Positions 49,902 to 59,434 are shown, numbered from the stretch's first letter. The stretch is 64,000 nucleotides of DNA from Streptomyces misionensis (GCF_900104815.1 NZ_FNTD01000004.1:5472501-5536500), one strand, 5' to 3'. Notes: generated by a model from the sequence alone, not told the origin. Program-made: numbers and translations.

Positions 49902-52133
49902 GTGGCAGCCCTCGCGCGCTGGTGCGTCAGGCACCGACTGATCGCCGTCCTGCTGTGGCTGTGCGCCTTCGGCGGCGCCACCGCGGCGGCCTCCGTGGCC
50001 GGCACGTCCTACTCGAACGACTACTCCGTCCCCGGCACCGAGTCCGGCCGCGCCGCCCAGCTGCTCCACGAGGGCTTCCCGGGACTCGGCGGCGACAGCG
50101 ACACCGTCGTCTGGCACACCACCCGCGGCACCGTGCGCGCCGCCGACGTCGAACAGGGCATGACCCGTGCCCTCGACCGGATCGCCGCACTGCCCGGCGT
50201 GTCCTCGGTGGACGGCCCCTACAGCGCCCAGGGCGCCGATCAGATCAGCCGGGACGGCCGCACCGCCTACGCCACCGTCACCTTCGCGCAGCAGGCCGAG
50301 GACATCGGCAAGTCCGAGGCCGACTCCGTCGTACGGACCGCCAAGGCCGCCGAGGGCGACGGCCTCCAGGTCGAGCTGGGCGGCAGCGCGATCGGGCTCA
50401 CCGAGGCGCCGAGCGACAAGACCGCCGAGGTGGTCGGCGTGCTCGTCGCCGCCGTCGTCCTCCTCCTCGCCTTCGGCTCCCTCGCCGCCTCCCTGCTGCC
50501 CATCGCCACCGCGCTGATCGGCGTCGGCACCGCCCACGCGGGCATCGGGCTGCTCGGCCACGCGATGACGGTCGCCGACTTCGCCCCCATGCTCGGCATG
50601 CTCATCGGCCTCGGCGTCGGCATCGACTACGCGCTGTTCATCGTGACCAGGCACCGGCGCGGACTCAAACGCGGGCTCGGCGTCACCGAGGCCGCCACGA
50701 ACGCCGTCGCCACCACCGGACGAGCCGTCGTCTTCGCGGGCGCCACGGTCTGCATCGCCCTGCTCGGCATGCTGATCCTGCGCCTGAGCTTCCTCAACGG
50801 CGTCGCCGTGGCCGCCTGTCTGACCGTCCTGCTCACCGTCGCGGCCTCGGTCACCCTGCTGCCCGCCCTGCTGTCGTTCATCGGCCCGCGCGCCCTCAGC
50901 CGCCGCGAACGGCGCCGGCTCGCCACCCAGGGCCCGCGCCCCGAGGTGCCCACCGGCTTCGCCGCCCGCTGGTCCGCGCTGGTGGAGCGGCGCCCCAAAC
51001 TGCTCGGCTCGCTCGCCGTCGCCGTGATCGCGCTGCTCGCCCTGCCCACCCTCTCGCTCCACCTCGGCACCTCCGACCAGGGCAACGATCCCCGCACCTC
51101 CACCACCCGCAAGGCGTACGACCTGCTCGCCGAAGGCTTCGGCCCCGGCGTCAACGGTCCGCTGACCCTCGTCACCCGGGTGGACGGCGCGGCCGACCGG
51201 ATCGCCCTGGACAACCTCGACACCACCCTGCGCGACACCCCCGGCGTCGCCGCCGCCACCCCGGTCGCCTACGCCACCGGCGGCGAGAGCGCCTACCTCA
51301 CCGTCGTGCCCGACTCCGCGCCCCAGTCGGCGCGGACCAGCGCCCTCGTGGACCGGCTGCGCGGGCAGGTGCTGCCCGAGGCCGAACGGGGCACCTCCCT
51401 CGACATCCAGGTCGGCGGGGTCTCCGCCGGATACGACGACTTCGCCGATGTGATCATCGGCAAGCTGCCGCTGTTCGTCGGCACGGTCATCGGGCTCGGC
51501 TGTCTGCTGCTGCTCCTCGCCTTCCGCTCCCTCGGCATCCCGCTGAAGGCCGCCGTGATGAACATCGCCGCCGTCGCCGCCGCGTTCGGTGTCGTCGTCA
51601 CCGTCTTCCAGTGGGGCTGGGGCAGCGAACTCCTCGGGCTCGGCCGCGAGGGCCCCATCGAACCCTTCCTGCCCGTGATCATGGTCTCGGTGCTCTTCGG
51701 GCTCTCCATGGACTACCAGGTCTTCCTGGTCAGCCGGATGTACGAGGAGTGGCTGGAGACCGGCGACAACCGGCGCGCGGTCCGCGTGGGCCTCGCCGAG
51801 ACCAGCCGGGTGATCAACTCCGCGGCCGTGATCATGATCTCGGTGTTCCTCGCCTTCGTCCTCAGCGGCGACCGGGTGATCGCGATGTTCGGCATCGCCC
51901 TGGCCGCCGCCGTGGCCCTCGACGCCTTCGTGCTGCGCACCCTGCTGGTGCCCGCCCTGATGCACCTGCTGGGCGCCGCCAACTGGTGGCTGCCCCGCTG
52001 GCTGGACCGCCGGCTGCCGCACATCAGCATCGAGCCGCCCGAGTGCCGGGCCGCGCATGAGAGGCTCGGCCGGGTCCACCTTGACGAACTGCGGGAGGAA
52101 GAGCAGCGCGATGTACGCGATATCCCTGGGTGA
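49902..52133 (+). CDS. MMPL/RND-family membrane transporter
   Basis: A 743-residue protein with about twelve membrane helices in two halves, each with a large outside domain. Helix 1 is LIAVLLWLCAFGGATAAASV; the conserved Asp-Tyr motif is in GVGIDYALFIVTRHRRGL, repeated as FGLSMDYQVFLVSRMYEEW in the second half. Such actinobacterial proteins export lipids or drugs by proton-motive force. GTG at 49902 follows GGGAG by 8 bases. Its last 23 bases overlap the GNAT gene, so these are translationally linked. Confidence 0.92.
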   Translation: MAALARWCVRHRLIAVLLWLCAFGGATAAASVAGTSYSNDYSVPGTESGRAAQLLHEGFPGLGGDSDTVVWHTTRGTVRAADVEQGMTRALDRIAALPGVSSVDGPYSAQGADQISRDGRTAYATVTFAQQAEDIGKSEADSVVRTAKAAEGDGLQVELGGSAIGLTEAPSDKTAEVVGVLVAAVVLLLAFGSLAASLLPIATALIGVGTAHAGIGLLGHAMTVADFAPMLGMLIGLGVGIDYALFIVTRHRRGLKRGLGVTEAATNAVATTGRAVVFAGATVCIALLGMLILRLSFLNGVAVAACLTVLLTVAASVTLLPALLSFIGPRALSRRERRRLATQGPRPEVPTGFAARWSALVERRPKLLGSLAVAVIALLALPTLSLHLGTSDQGNDPRTSTTRKAYDLLAEGFGPGVNGPLTLVTRVDGAADRIALDNLDTTLRDTPGVAAATPVAYATGGESAYLTVVPDSAPQSARTSALVDRLRGQVLPEAERGTSLDIQVGGVSAGYDDFADVIIGKLPLFVGTVIGLGCLLLLLAFRSLGIPLKAAVMNIAAVAAAFGVVVTVFQWGWGSELLGLGREGPIEPFLPVIMVSVLFGLSMDYQVFLVSRMYEEWLETGDNRRAVRVGLAETSRVINSAAVIMISVFLAFVLSGDRVIAMFGIALAAAVALDAFVLRTLLVPALMHLLGAANWWLPRWLDRRLPHISIEPPECRAAHERLGRVHLDELREEEQRDVRDIPG

Positions 52134-52683
52134 CGGCGCCGAACTGCGCCCGCTTGAGGTCTGGCACGCCGAGGAGGTGCTGGCCAACATCGACCGCGGG
52201 CGCGAGTTCATCGGCCGGCACGTCGGCCTGCCCGATGTGGTCGCCGATCTGGACGGCGCCCGCGCCTGGCTGCGGGCGTACGCCGACAAGCGCGCCGCGG
52301 ACGGCGGCTCCCTGCACGGCATCTGGCAGGACGGCACGCTCGTCGGCGGGCTGCTCTTCCGGGTCTGGGACACGCCGAGCGGGGTGTGCGAGGCGGGCTG
52401 CTGGCTGGAGCCCGCGGCGGCCGGACGCGGGCTCGTCACCCGGGGCATGCGGCTGCTGCTCGACTGGGCCTTCGGGGAGCGCGGCATGCACCGGGTCGAG
52501 TGGCACGTGGCACCCGGCAACCAGCCCAGCATCAACGTGGCCCGGCGGCTCGGTATGACCCGCGAGGGTGTACTTCGGGAGAACTATCCGCACCACGGCG
52601 AGCGCACCAGCACCGAGATCTGGGCGGTACTCGCCCCCGAATGGGCCAAGGCACGCGAGGACACCGGGCAACACGCCCATTGA
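52111..52683 (+). CDS. GNAT-family (RimJ/RimL type) acetyltransferase
   Basis: A 190-residue enzyme. EVCEAGCWLEPAAAGRGLVTRGMRLLLDWAF (quoted as AGRGLVTRGMRLLLDWAF) is the acetyl-CoA loop and WHVAPGNQPSINVARRLGMTREG the final RimL motif. The ATG at 52111 has GGGAGGAA about 10 bases upstream and lies within the 3' end of the MMPL gene. Substrate unknown, possibly a ribosomal or small-molecule amine. Confidence 0.9.
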   Translation: MYAISLGDGAELRPLEVWHAEEVLANIDRGREFIGRHVGLPDVVADLDGARAWLRAYADKRAADGGSLHGIWQDGTLVGGLLFRVWDTPSGVCEAGCWLEPAAAGRGLVTRGMRLLLDWAFGERGMHRVEWHVAPGNQPSINVARRLGMTREGVLRENYPHHGERTSTEIWAVLAPEWAKAREDTGQHAH

Positions 52684-52693
52684 CGATCATTAA

Positions 52694-52721
52694 TGGACCT
52701 CTCAGACGGCGTCCGTACGGT
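52694..52721 (+). promoter_or_regulatory. Predicted leaderless promoter of the small membrane protein gene
   Basis: TGGACC (52694-52699) and TACGGT (52716-52721) with a 16-bp spacer place the transcript start about at the ATG 52729, which has no ribosome binding site. Confidence 0.45.
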
Positions 52722-52728
52722 GCTGTGC

Positions 52729-53343
52729 ATGGCAACGAAGACATCGGAAGACGCCGCAGTGCGGCACGAGGACGAGACGACGGAGGGGGCCGGCATCGCC
52801 GAGCGGGCGGTGGACAGCACGCGGGACGCCTCGGCGGCCACGGCCGGGGGCGCGAGCGAGGAGGCGGCCGACGGCGCCGAGGAGACGGCCGACGGCGCGC
52901 ACGAGACGGAGAACGGCCCGCGGGACGAGGCCACGGACGCCACATCCCCGTCCGGGGTCGGCCAGGGTGCCGGGGCCGTCGTCTCCGCCGTGCTGGGCCT
53001 GGTCTCGCTCAGCGGCGGCTGGGTCGGCACCGTCGCCGGCGCCCGCCAGCAGCTCATCGGCCAGCTGCGGACCTCGTCCACGGCGGGCGTCGCCCAGCAG
53101 ATCAAGGCGGTCTACGGCGACGCCTGGCACGCCACCGCGCTGTGGGCCGGCTTGTTCGCGCTGGCCGCGCTGATCACCGGCGTGGTGGTGCTCGCCCGGC
53201 CCGCGTTCGGCACCTCCGGCCGCCCGCAGGCGCCCTGGATCAAGTCGGTGGCCTGGGCGGGCGTCTCGCTCGGCGTCGTCGGCCTGCTCCTCGCGGTCCT
53301 GAAGTACTCGGACGCGCTCCTCGCCCTGCCGTCGGCGAGCTGA
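52729..53343 (+). CDS. Acidic-N-terminus membrane protein of unknown function
   Basis: A 204-residue protein. Residues 1-80 are acidic, Ala/Glu/Gly/Thr-rich and probably disordered. Three membrane segments follow (AVVSAVLGLVSLSGGWVGTV, ALWAGLFALAALITGVVVLA, and VAWAGVSLGVVGLLLAVLKY). No domain is recognised. I choose the ATG at 52729 because a TACGGT -10 lies 8 bases upstream; an ATG at 52693 would add 12 residues. A strong terminator follows. Confidence 0.75.
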   Translation: MATKTSEDAAVRHEDETTEGAGIAERAVDSTRDASAATAGGASEEAADGAEETADGAHETENGPRDEATDATSPSGVGQGAGAVVSAVLGLVSLSGGWVGTVAGARQQLIGQLRTSSTAGVAQQIKAVYGDAWHATALWAGLFALAALITGVVVLARPAFGTSGRPQAPWIKSVAWAGVSLGVVGLLLAVLKYSDALLALPSAS

Positions 53344-53357
53344 CCGGCACGAGCCCC

Positions 53358-53406
53358 AGGGGCCTTAGGGAACCCGTGCACATGTCACCGGTTCCCTGAG
53401 GCCCCT
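53358..53406 (+). terminator. Long hairpin terminator
   Basis: AGGGGCCTTAGGGAACC (53358-53374) pairs with 53390-53406 over 17 bp with one T-G mismatch, 14 bases after the stop of the membrane protein gene. Confidence 0.85.
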
Positions 53407-53524
53407 TATGCGTGCGGCAGGGCCCGGCGTACGCCCGAAGATGCGGAACTCTCCCGATGCGCCGGACCCGGCCGGGGGCGGAGTGTGGAGGCGTCACCGA
53501 CCCGCCTCTCGCGAAGGACCCGCC

Positions 53525-53686
53525 GTGATCGAGATCGAGAACCACGCCCGTATGCACACCGACCAGCTGATGCTGGAGGCCGACCGGCACCGCCTGGCCC
53601 GCGCGGCGACCCGGGCCCGGCGCGCGGCGCGCCGCACCGGAAGGCGCGGGCACCATGGCTTCCACCGGCCGGGGGACCGCGCATGA
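53525..53686 (+). CDS. Small basic protein of 53 residues
   Basis: The GTG at 53525 follows GAAGGA by about 7 bases and opens VIEIENHARMHTDQLMLEADRHRL, then an Arg/Ala-rich tail (ARAATRARRAARRTGRRG). It is probably a nucleic-acid-binding or structural small protein, with no membrane segment. Codon third positions are strongly GC-rich, as expected for a gene. It is followed 125 bases later by the LAL regulator. No family recognised, so the call rests on the start signal and coding bias. Confidence 0.55.
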   Translation: MIEIENHARMHTDQLMLEADRHRLARAATRARRAARRTGRRGHHGFHRPGDRA

Positions 53687-53811
53687 CGACGGCACCGCGC
53701 GCCCCCGGAGCGACGCGTTCCGCTGTGTCTCCCGCTCCACCCCCCGGCATCGGTACGACGATCACACCGAGCCTGTGGAAAACCGGCGCCCTGATCCCGC
53801 GGCCGCGTGCG

Positions 53812-56800
53812 ATGCTCGGGCCCGTGGAAACCAGGTCCGTCAGTCCCGTGTTCGTCGGCCGCACCGAAGAGCTGGGCGTGCTGAACGAAGCGCTCGCCCG
53901 TGCCGCCGCGGGCGAGCCGCAGGCCCTGCTGCTCGCCGGTGAGGCCGGCGTGGGCAAGACCCGCCTCGTCGAGGAGTTCGGCGCCGCGGCCGGGCGCCGG
54001 GGCGCGATCGTGGCCGTCGGCGGCTGCGTGGAGATCGGCGCCGACGGGCTCCCGTTCGCCCCGTTCTCCGCCGCGCTGCGCACCCTGCGGGACGCACGGC
54101 CCGCGGAGTTCGCCGCCGCGGCGGCCGGCCAGGAGGAGGAACTGGCCCGGCTGCTCCCCGAACTGGGCGACAGCGGCGCGGGCCGCCATGACGAACAGGG
54201 CATGGCCCGCCTGTTCGAACTCACCGCCCGGCTGCTGGAGCGCATCGCCGCCGCCGACACCGTCGCGCTCGTCCTGGAGGACCTGCACTGGGCCGACGCC
54301 TCCACCCGCCACCTGCTCGCCTACCTGGTGCGCACCCTGCGCACCGGCCGGCTCCTCGTCCTCGCCACCTACCGCTCCGACGACATCCACCGCCGCCACC
54401 CGCTGCGCCCCCTGCTCGCCGAACTGGACCGGCTGCGCACCGTCCGCCGACTCGAACTGCCCCGCTTCACCCGGGAGGAGGCCGCCCGCCAGCTCGCCGG
54501 CATCCTGGCCGCGGAACCCGACCCCGCCCAGGTCGACGCCGTCTTCGCCCGCTCCGACGGCAACGCCTTCTTCATCGAGGAACTCGCCGCGGCCGCCTGC
54601 GAGGGCTGCCGCACCGGCCTCACCGACTCCCTGCGCGACCTGCTGCTGGTCCGGGTCGAGGCCCTGCCCGAACCCGCCCAGCGGATCGCCCGGATCGTGG
54701 CCGAGGGCGGCTCCACCGTGGAGTACCGGCTGATCGCGGCCGTCGCCGGACTTCCGGAGGACGACCTCATCGAGGCGCTGCGGGCCGCCGTCGGCGCCAA
54801 CATCCTCACCCCCGCCCCGGACGGCGACGGCTACCGCTTCCGGCACTCCCTGGTCCGCGAGGCCGTCGCCGACGACCTGCTGCCCGGCGAGCGCTCCCGC
54901 CTCAACCGCCGCTACGCCGAGGCGCTGGAGGCCGACCCCGCCCTCGTCCCGGCCGACGCCCGCGTACCGCGCCTGGCCGGCTACTGGTACCACGCCCACG
55001 ATCCCGCCAAGGCCCTGCCCGCCGTCCTCGACGCCTCCGTCCTCGCCCGCCGCCGGCACGCGTACACCGAACAACTGCGCCTGCTGGAGCGGGCGATGGA
55101 ACTGTGGGACAGCGCGCCCGAGGAGGTGCGCGCCGGTCTGCGCCCCGTCACCGGCGCCGAGGCCTGCGCCCCCTGCGGCGACACCGGCGCCCCGCCGCGC
55201 CTGCTCGACCTGATGGCCGAGGCGGCCGTCGCGGGCCGCTTCGGCGGAGAACGCGAGCGCGCCCTGGCGATCACCAAGCGGGCCCTGCGCCTGCTGGAGG
55301 ACGAGCCGGACCCGCTGTGCGCGGCCTGGTTCTGGATGCAGCGCTCCCGGCTCGTCCAGGCCCTGGCCCGCGGCGACGGCCGGCGGGAACTGGCCACCGC
55401 CCAGGACCTGGTGCGCGGCCTGCCCCCGTCCGAGGTGCACGCCGAGGTGCTGGCCCTGGCCGCCAACTGGTCCATGCTGCACCGGCCGGGCCCGGAGGCC
55501 TTCGCCGCCGCCGAACAGGCGGTGCAGTACGCGCGGATGGTCGGCGCCCGCGACATAGAACTGCACGCCCGCCTCACCCTGGGCGGACTGCTGGTGGACG
55601 CCGGGGAACACGAGGCCGGGCTCACCCAGATGCGGCAGGTCCTCACGGACACCCTCGCCGAGGGCGTGCCCCATGTCGCCGACCGCGCCTATGTGAACCT
55701 GCCGTCCGAGCTGATGAGCGTCGGCCGCGACCGTGAGGCCGTCCCCCTGCTGCGCGAGGGCATCACCTTCGCCCGCCGGCACGGACTGCCGGACTCCGAG
55801 GCCTGGATGTGGGGCAACCTGTCCGACGCGCTCTACTCGCTCGGACAGTGGCCGGCGGCCGCCGAGGCAGCGGCGCAGGCCACCCGGGCCGGGCACGGCG
55901 CCAAACCCGGCGGCGCGGGCGCCCTCAAACTGGCCCAGCTCGCCCTGGCCCGCGGCGACCTCCCCGAGGCGGCACACCAACTCGCCGCCGCCCGCGCCCG
56001 CTACGGCACCGACGACCCCATGCCCCAGCAGTCCCTCCCCCTGGCCCGCGTGGCCCTCGCGACCGCCGCGGCGCAGGGCCGCATCGCCGACGCCCGCGCC
56101 GAACTGCTCCGGGCCCTGGACACCGGCCTCCCGCCGGGCACACACCGCTACGGCTGGCCGCTGCTGCTGGCCGCCGCCACCGCCGAGGCCGACACCCGTG
56201 CCCTGCCGGCCGCCCAGCCGGGCCGCGCCGAACTGCTCGGACGGCTCGCGTCGACCGTGCGTACCCTCACCACCGGCGCCCCCGTGTGGGCGGCCCACGA
56301 ACACTGGACCCGCGCCGAACTGTGCCGGGCCGACGGCCGGGACACGGTGGACACCTGGGCCCCGGTGGTCGCCGCCTTCGAGTGCCTGGACCGTCCCTAC
56401 GACCTCGCCCGGGTCCGCCTCCGGCTGGCCGGGGCGCTGCTGGAGGAGGGCGGCGGCGACGAACGCGACCGCGCGCTGGAACTGCTCCGACTGGCCTCGG
56501 CGGTGGCCGACCACCTCGATGCCCGCCCCCTCGCCGCCGCCGTCGCCCGGCTCGCCCGCCGGGCCCGCCTGGCCCTGGCCCCCGGCACCGAGCCCGAACC
56601 CGCCCCGGCCGACCCGGCAGCGGCCCTGGGCCTCACCAGCCGGGAGCGGGAGGTGCTGCGCCTGGTCGCGGCCGGGCGCACCAACCGGCAGATAGCCGAG
56701 GAGCTGTTCATCTCGCCGAAGACCGTCAGCGTCCACGTCTCCAACATCCTCGCCAAGCTCGGGGTGTCCAGCCGCGGGGAGGCGGCGGCACTCGCCCACC

Positions 56801-56853
56801 GGCTCGGCCTGTTCCCGGCCCGTGCCCAGGACCCGGTGGCGGCGGGACAATGA
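53812..56853 (+). CDS. LAL-type LuxR-family regulator with AAA ATPase and TPR-like region
   Basis: A large ATP-binding regulator of about 1013 residues. VFVGRTEELGVLNEAL (about 12-27) opens the AAA_16 domain; Walker A is GEAGVGKT and Walker B LVLEDLHWAD. Residues about 380-900 are helical TPR-like repeats. The C-terminal LuxR helix-turn-helix is GLTSREREVLRLVAAGRTNRQIAEELF (quoted in part) through SPKTVSVHVSNILAKLGV. Two starts upstream (53683, 53812) are possible; third-codon GC falls in 53683-53811, so I prefer 53812 or the GTG at 53824. Targets unknown. Confidence 0.88.
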   Translation: MLGPVETRSVSPVFVGRTEELGVLNEALARAAAGEPQALLLAGEAGVGKTRLVEEFGAAAGRRGAIVAVGGCVEIGADGLPFAPFSAALRTLRDARPAEFAAAAAGQEEELARLLPELGDSGAGRHDEQGMARLFELTARLLERIAAADTVALVLEDLHWADASTRHLLAYLVRTLRTGRLLVLATYRSDDIHRRHPLRPLLAELDRLRTVRRLELPRFTREEAARQLAGILAAEPDPAQVDAVFARSDGNAFFIEELAAAACEGCRTGLTDSLRDLLLVRVEALPEPAQRIARIVAEGGSTVEYRLIAAVAGLPEDDLIEALRAAVGANILTPAPDGDGYRFRHSLVREAVADDLLPGERSRLNRRYAEALEADPALVPADARVPRLAGYWYHAHDPAKALPAVLDASVLARRRHAYTEQLRLLERAMELWDSAPEEVRAGLRPVTGAEACAPCGDTGAPPRLLDLMAEAAVAGRFGGERERALAITKRALRLLEDEPDPLCAAWFWMQRSRLVQALARGDGRRELATAQDLVRGLPPSEVHAEVLALAANWSMLHRPGPEAFAAAEQAVQYARMVGARDIELHARLTLGGLLVDAGEHEAGLTQMRQVLTDTLAEGVPHVADRAYVNLPSELMSVGRDREAVPLLREGITFARRHGLPDSEAWMWGNLSDALYSLGQWPAAAEAAAQATRAGHGAKPGGAGALKLAQLALARGDLPEAAHQLAAARARYGTDDPMPQQSLPLARVALATAAAQGRIADARAELLRALDTGLPPGTHRYGWPLLLAAATAEADTRALPAAQPGRAELLGRLASTVRTLTTGAPVWAAHEHWTRAELCRADGRDTVDTWAPVVAAFECLDRPYDLARVRLRLAGALLEEGGGDERDRALELLRLASAVADHLDARPLAAAVARLARRARLALAPGTEPEPAPADPAAALGLTSREREVLRLVAAGRTNRQIAEELFISPKTVSVHVSNILAKLGVSSRGEAAALAHRLGLFPARAQDPVAAGQ

Positions 56854-56883
56854 CGACCGGACGCCAGGCAGGGGAGAGAAACC

Positions 56884-57150
56884 GTGTTCGATGCCTTCAG
56901 CGAACTGTTCACACCCGGCCGCAAGCACACCCGGGAGGAGCAGAACCGTCTCGAACTGACCCGTGAGCAGGTCGGCGACAGCGACCCGGGCCGCGGCCCG
57001 ATAGACCTCACCTCCGGCAAGGCGGTCATACGCCTGCCGGCCACCGCCGAGCCGGAGGCGGCGGCCGAGGTGGAGGAGGACGAGGGGCAGGGGAACGAGG
57101 GGGAGGAGGACGAGGGGGAGGAGGACGAGTCCCCGGACGGGGCCCGCTAG
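56884..57150 (+). CDS. Small acidic-tail protein (DUF6191-like)
   Basis: An 88-residue protein. Residues 1-30 contain FDAFSELFTPGRKHTREEQNRLELTREQVGDSDPGRGP, of a family I know only as a DUF found in actinobacteria; the region DLTSGKAVIRLP follows. The last 35 residues are a Glu/Asp-rich tail. GGGGAGAG lies just upstream of the GTG at 56884. The gene starts 30 bases after the LAL regulator, so it is likely co-transcribed. Its TAG overlaps the convergent gene's TAG in a shared CTAG. Confidence 0.75.
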   Translation: MFDAFSELFTPGRKHTREEQNRLELTREQVGDSDPGRGPIDLTSGKAVIRLPATAEPEAAAEVEEDEGQGNEGEEDEGEEDESPDGAR

Positions 57151-58307
57151 CTCACCTGGAGTTCCAGGATGCGGTCGTCGTCCTTCTTCGGGTGGCCGCG
57201 GCCGTCGGTGTTGTCGGTGATCAGCCACAGCCTGCCGTCACCGGCCGGGGCCACCGTGCGCAGCCGGCCGTAGGAGCCGGTGAGGAAGGCCTGCGGCGCG
57301 GCCGCGGCCCGGGTGCCGCGCAGCGGGACGCGCCACAGCCGTTCGCCCTTCAGCGCGGCCATCCAGATCACGCCGTGCACGTAGGCGATGCCGCTGGGGG
57401 AGGCGTCGTCGGTGTGCCACTGGGCGATCGGGTTCTGGAGGCGGGGGTCGGAGGACTTGCCCTCGGCGTCGGGCCAGCCGTAGTTGCCGCCGGGCTTGAT
57501 CGCGTTCAGCTCGTCCCAGGTGTCCTGCCCGAACTCGGAGGCGAACAGCCGCTGCCGGTCGTCCCAGGCGAGGCCCTGGACGTTGCGGTGGCCGTACGAG
57601 TAGACCGGGGAGTCGGGGAAGGGGTTGCCGGGGGCCGGTTCGCCGTCCGGGGTCAGCCGGAGGATCTTCCCGCCCAGTGAGTTCTTGTCCTGGGCGAGCC
57701 CCCGCTTGCCGCTCTCGCCGGTGCCCGCGTACAGCATCCCGTCCGGGCCGAACGCGATCCGGCCGCCGTTGTGGATGGGGCCCTTGGGGATGCCCTTGAA
57801 CACCGTGTCGGGAGCGCCCAGTTGCTCACCGGCCGGTTTGCGCGGGTCGTACAGCATGCGGACGATGCGGTTGTCCGAGGCGGAGGTGAAGTAGGCGTAG
57901 ACCATGCGGTCCGACGCGTAGTGCGGGGAGAGCGCGATGCCCAGCAGACCGCCCTCGCCGGCCGGGGAGACCCCGGAGACGGTACCCAGTTCGGTCGTGC
58001 GGCCGGTGCCCGGGTCGACGCGGGTGATCGTGGCGTCGTCGCGGGAGGAGACCAGCAGATTGCCGCCAGGCAGCACCGCGAGGCCCCAGGGCGACTTCAG
58101 GTTCCGGGCCACCGTGCGCAGCACCCGCACCGAGCCCTTGGCCGGTGCCGCCGACTCGGTCGCCGGGGAGGCCGGGGCGGTGCTCGGGGGCGCCGTGCGC
58201 GGCCCCTGGCCGGGGAAACCCACTTGGGACGAGCCGGACGAACAGCCCGCCGCCAGCAGCAGGGAGGCGGCCAGCACGGCCGGCACAGCTCGACGTCGCA
58301 CGATCAC
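57147..58307 (-). CDS. PQQ-type glucose/sorbosone dehydrogenase-like lipoprotein
   Basis: A 386-residue exported protein. The lipobox is LLLAAGCSSG with Cys22, then a Pro/Ala/Ser linker to about residue 55. The beta-propeller of the GSDH family follows: LKSPWGLAVLPGGNLLVSSRDDATI, GGLLGIALSPHYASDRMVYAYFTS, HNGGRIAFGPDGMLYAGTGE, and HRNVQGLAWDDRQRLFASEFG and GGNYGWPDAEG. Family members oxidise sugars with PQQ; PQQ may or may not be made here. The GTG at 58307 has GAAGGGACC 2-5 bases upstream. Confidence 0.9.
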   Translation of the reverse strand: MIVRRRAVPAVLAASLLLAAGCSSGSSQVGFPGQGPRTAPPSTAPASPATESAAPAKGSVRVLRTVARNLKSPWGLAVLPGGNLLVSSRDDATITRVDPGTGRTTELGTVSGVSPAGEGGLLGIALSPHYASDRMVYAYFTSASDNRIVRMLYDPRKPAGEQLGAPDTVFKGIPKGPIHNGGRIAFGPDGMLYAGTGESGKRGLAQDKNSLGGKILRLTPDGEPAPGNPFPDSPVYSYGHRNVQGLAWDDRQRLFASEFGQDTWDELNAIKPGGNYGWPDAEGKSSDPRLQNPIAQWHTDDASPSGIAYVHGVIWMAALKGERLWRVPLRGTRAAAAPQAFLTGSYGRLRTVAPAGDGRLWLITDNTDGRGHPKKDDDRILELQVS

Positions 58308-58359
58308 GGTCCCTTCGGAGCGGCGTTCCAGCGGCAGGTCTTCCCCTCCCCAGGGTCCC

Positions 58360-59358
58360 TCAGTCCCACGAACCCTGCGCCGCGGGCAGCCGCGCGATCT
58401 CGACCAGATCCGCCGCCGACAGCCGCAACCCGGCCGCCGCCGCGTTCTCCGCGGCCCACCGCTCCCGCTTGGCGCCCGGCAGTGCGATCACATGACGGCC
58501 CTGCGCCAGCACCCAGGCCAGCGCCACCTGCGCCGGGGTGACCTCCGGGCCGTGCCGCCGGGCGACACGGCGCAGACCGGCGACGATCGGCTGGTTGGCC
58601 GCCATCATCTCGGCGGTGAACCGGGGATGCCGGGCGCGCACGTCGTCCGGTTCGAAACCCTCGCCCGGGGTGAGCGTGCCGGTCAGGAAGCCGTTGCCCA
58701 GCGGCATCGCCGCGAGGAAGCCCACGCCCCGCGTCTCGCACCACGGCAGCAGCGCCCGCAGCGCCTCCGGCGACCACACCGACAGCTCGGCCTCGACCGC
58801 GGTCACCGGGAACACCTGCTGCACCCGCTGCAACTGGCGCAGTGTGCCGTCGTACAGGCCCGCGCCCGAGCGGCGTCCGCCCCGCGCTCCCAGGGCGCAC
58901 AGGCCCAGCGCCCGCACCTTCCCCGCCCGCACCAGCTCCGCCATCGCGCCCCAGGTCTCCTCGATGGGCACCTCGGGGTCCGGGCGGTGCAGCTGGTAGA
59001 GGTCGATCACGTCCGTCTGGAGCCGGCGCAGCGAGGCGTCGCAGGCCCGCTTCACATACCCCGGGCGGCCGTTGGCCACGATGTGCTGCTCGCCCACCAG
59101 CAGCCCCACCTTCGTGGAGACGAAGGCCTCCGCGCGCCGCTGTCTGAGCACCCGGCCCAGCAGCAGCTCATTGGTGAACGGGCCGTACATGTCCGCGGTG
59201 TCCAGCAGGCTCGACCCCAGGTCCAGCGCCCGGTTGACGCATCTCAGCGACTCGTCACCCCGCCGCCTGGACCCGCTGTACGCCCAGCTCATCGGCATGC
59301 ACCCGAGTCCGACGGCCCCCACCGCGAGCGCCCCCGCGCCGATCGTCCTGCGCTCCAC
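58360..59358 (-). CDS. Aldo/keto reductase
   Basis: A 332-residue NADPH-dependent reductase of the AKR family. The catalytic tetrad: Asp and Tyr in LLDTADMYGPFTNE, Lys in FVSTKVG and His in YQLHRPDPEVP. LPGAKRERWAAENAAAAGL near the C-terminus is the nucleotide-binding part. The GTG at 59358 is chosen because the MERRTIG start precedes the (beta/alpha)8 barrel and GGAGG lies about 11 bases upstream. It is divergent from the hydroxyacid dehydrogenase gene. Substrate unknown. Confidence 0.9.
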   Translation of the reverse strand: MERRTIGAGALAVGAVGLGCMPMSWAYSGSRRRGDESLRCVNRALDLGSSLLDTADMYGPFTNELLLGRVLRQRRAEAFVSTKVGLLVGEQHIVANGRPGYVKRACDASLRRLQTDVIDLYQLHRPDPEVPIEETWGAMAELVRAGKVRALGLCALGARGGRRSGAGLYDGTLRQLQRVQQVFPVTAVEAELSVWSPEALRALLPWCETRGVGFLAAMPLGNGFLTGTLTPGEGFEPDDVRARHPRFTAEMMAANQPIVAGLRRVARRHGPEVTPAQVALAWVLAQGRHVIALPGAKRERWAAENAAAAGLRLSAADLVEIARLPAAQGSWD

Positions 59359-59434
59359 CTGCTCTGGAACCTCCCTTAGCCCGGCCCCCAACCTAACCTC
59401 TGCGTCCGCGCGTACCTGACATAGCCTCCTGACC

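Noticed and set aside
49674..52535. Minus-strand frame of 953 codons under the MMPL and GNAT genes
   Set aside because: Shadow of the MMPL gene; Gly/Glu/Asp/His-rich, no motifs.
53494..57228. Minus-strand frame of 1244 codons under the LAL regulator
   Set aside because: No domain; composition typical of antisense to Streptomyces coding DNA.
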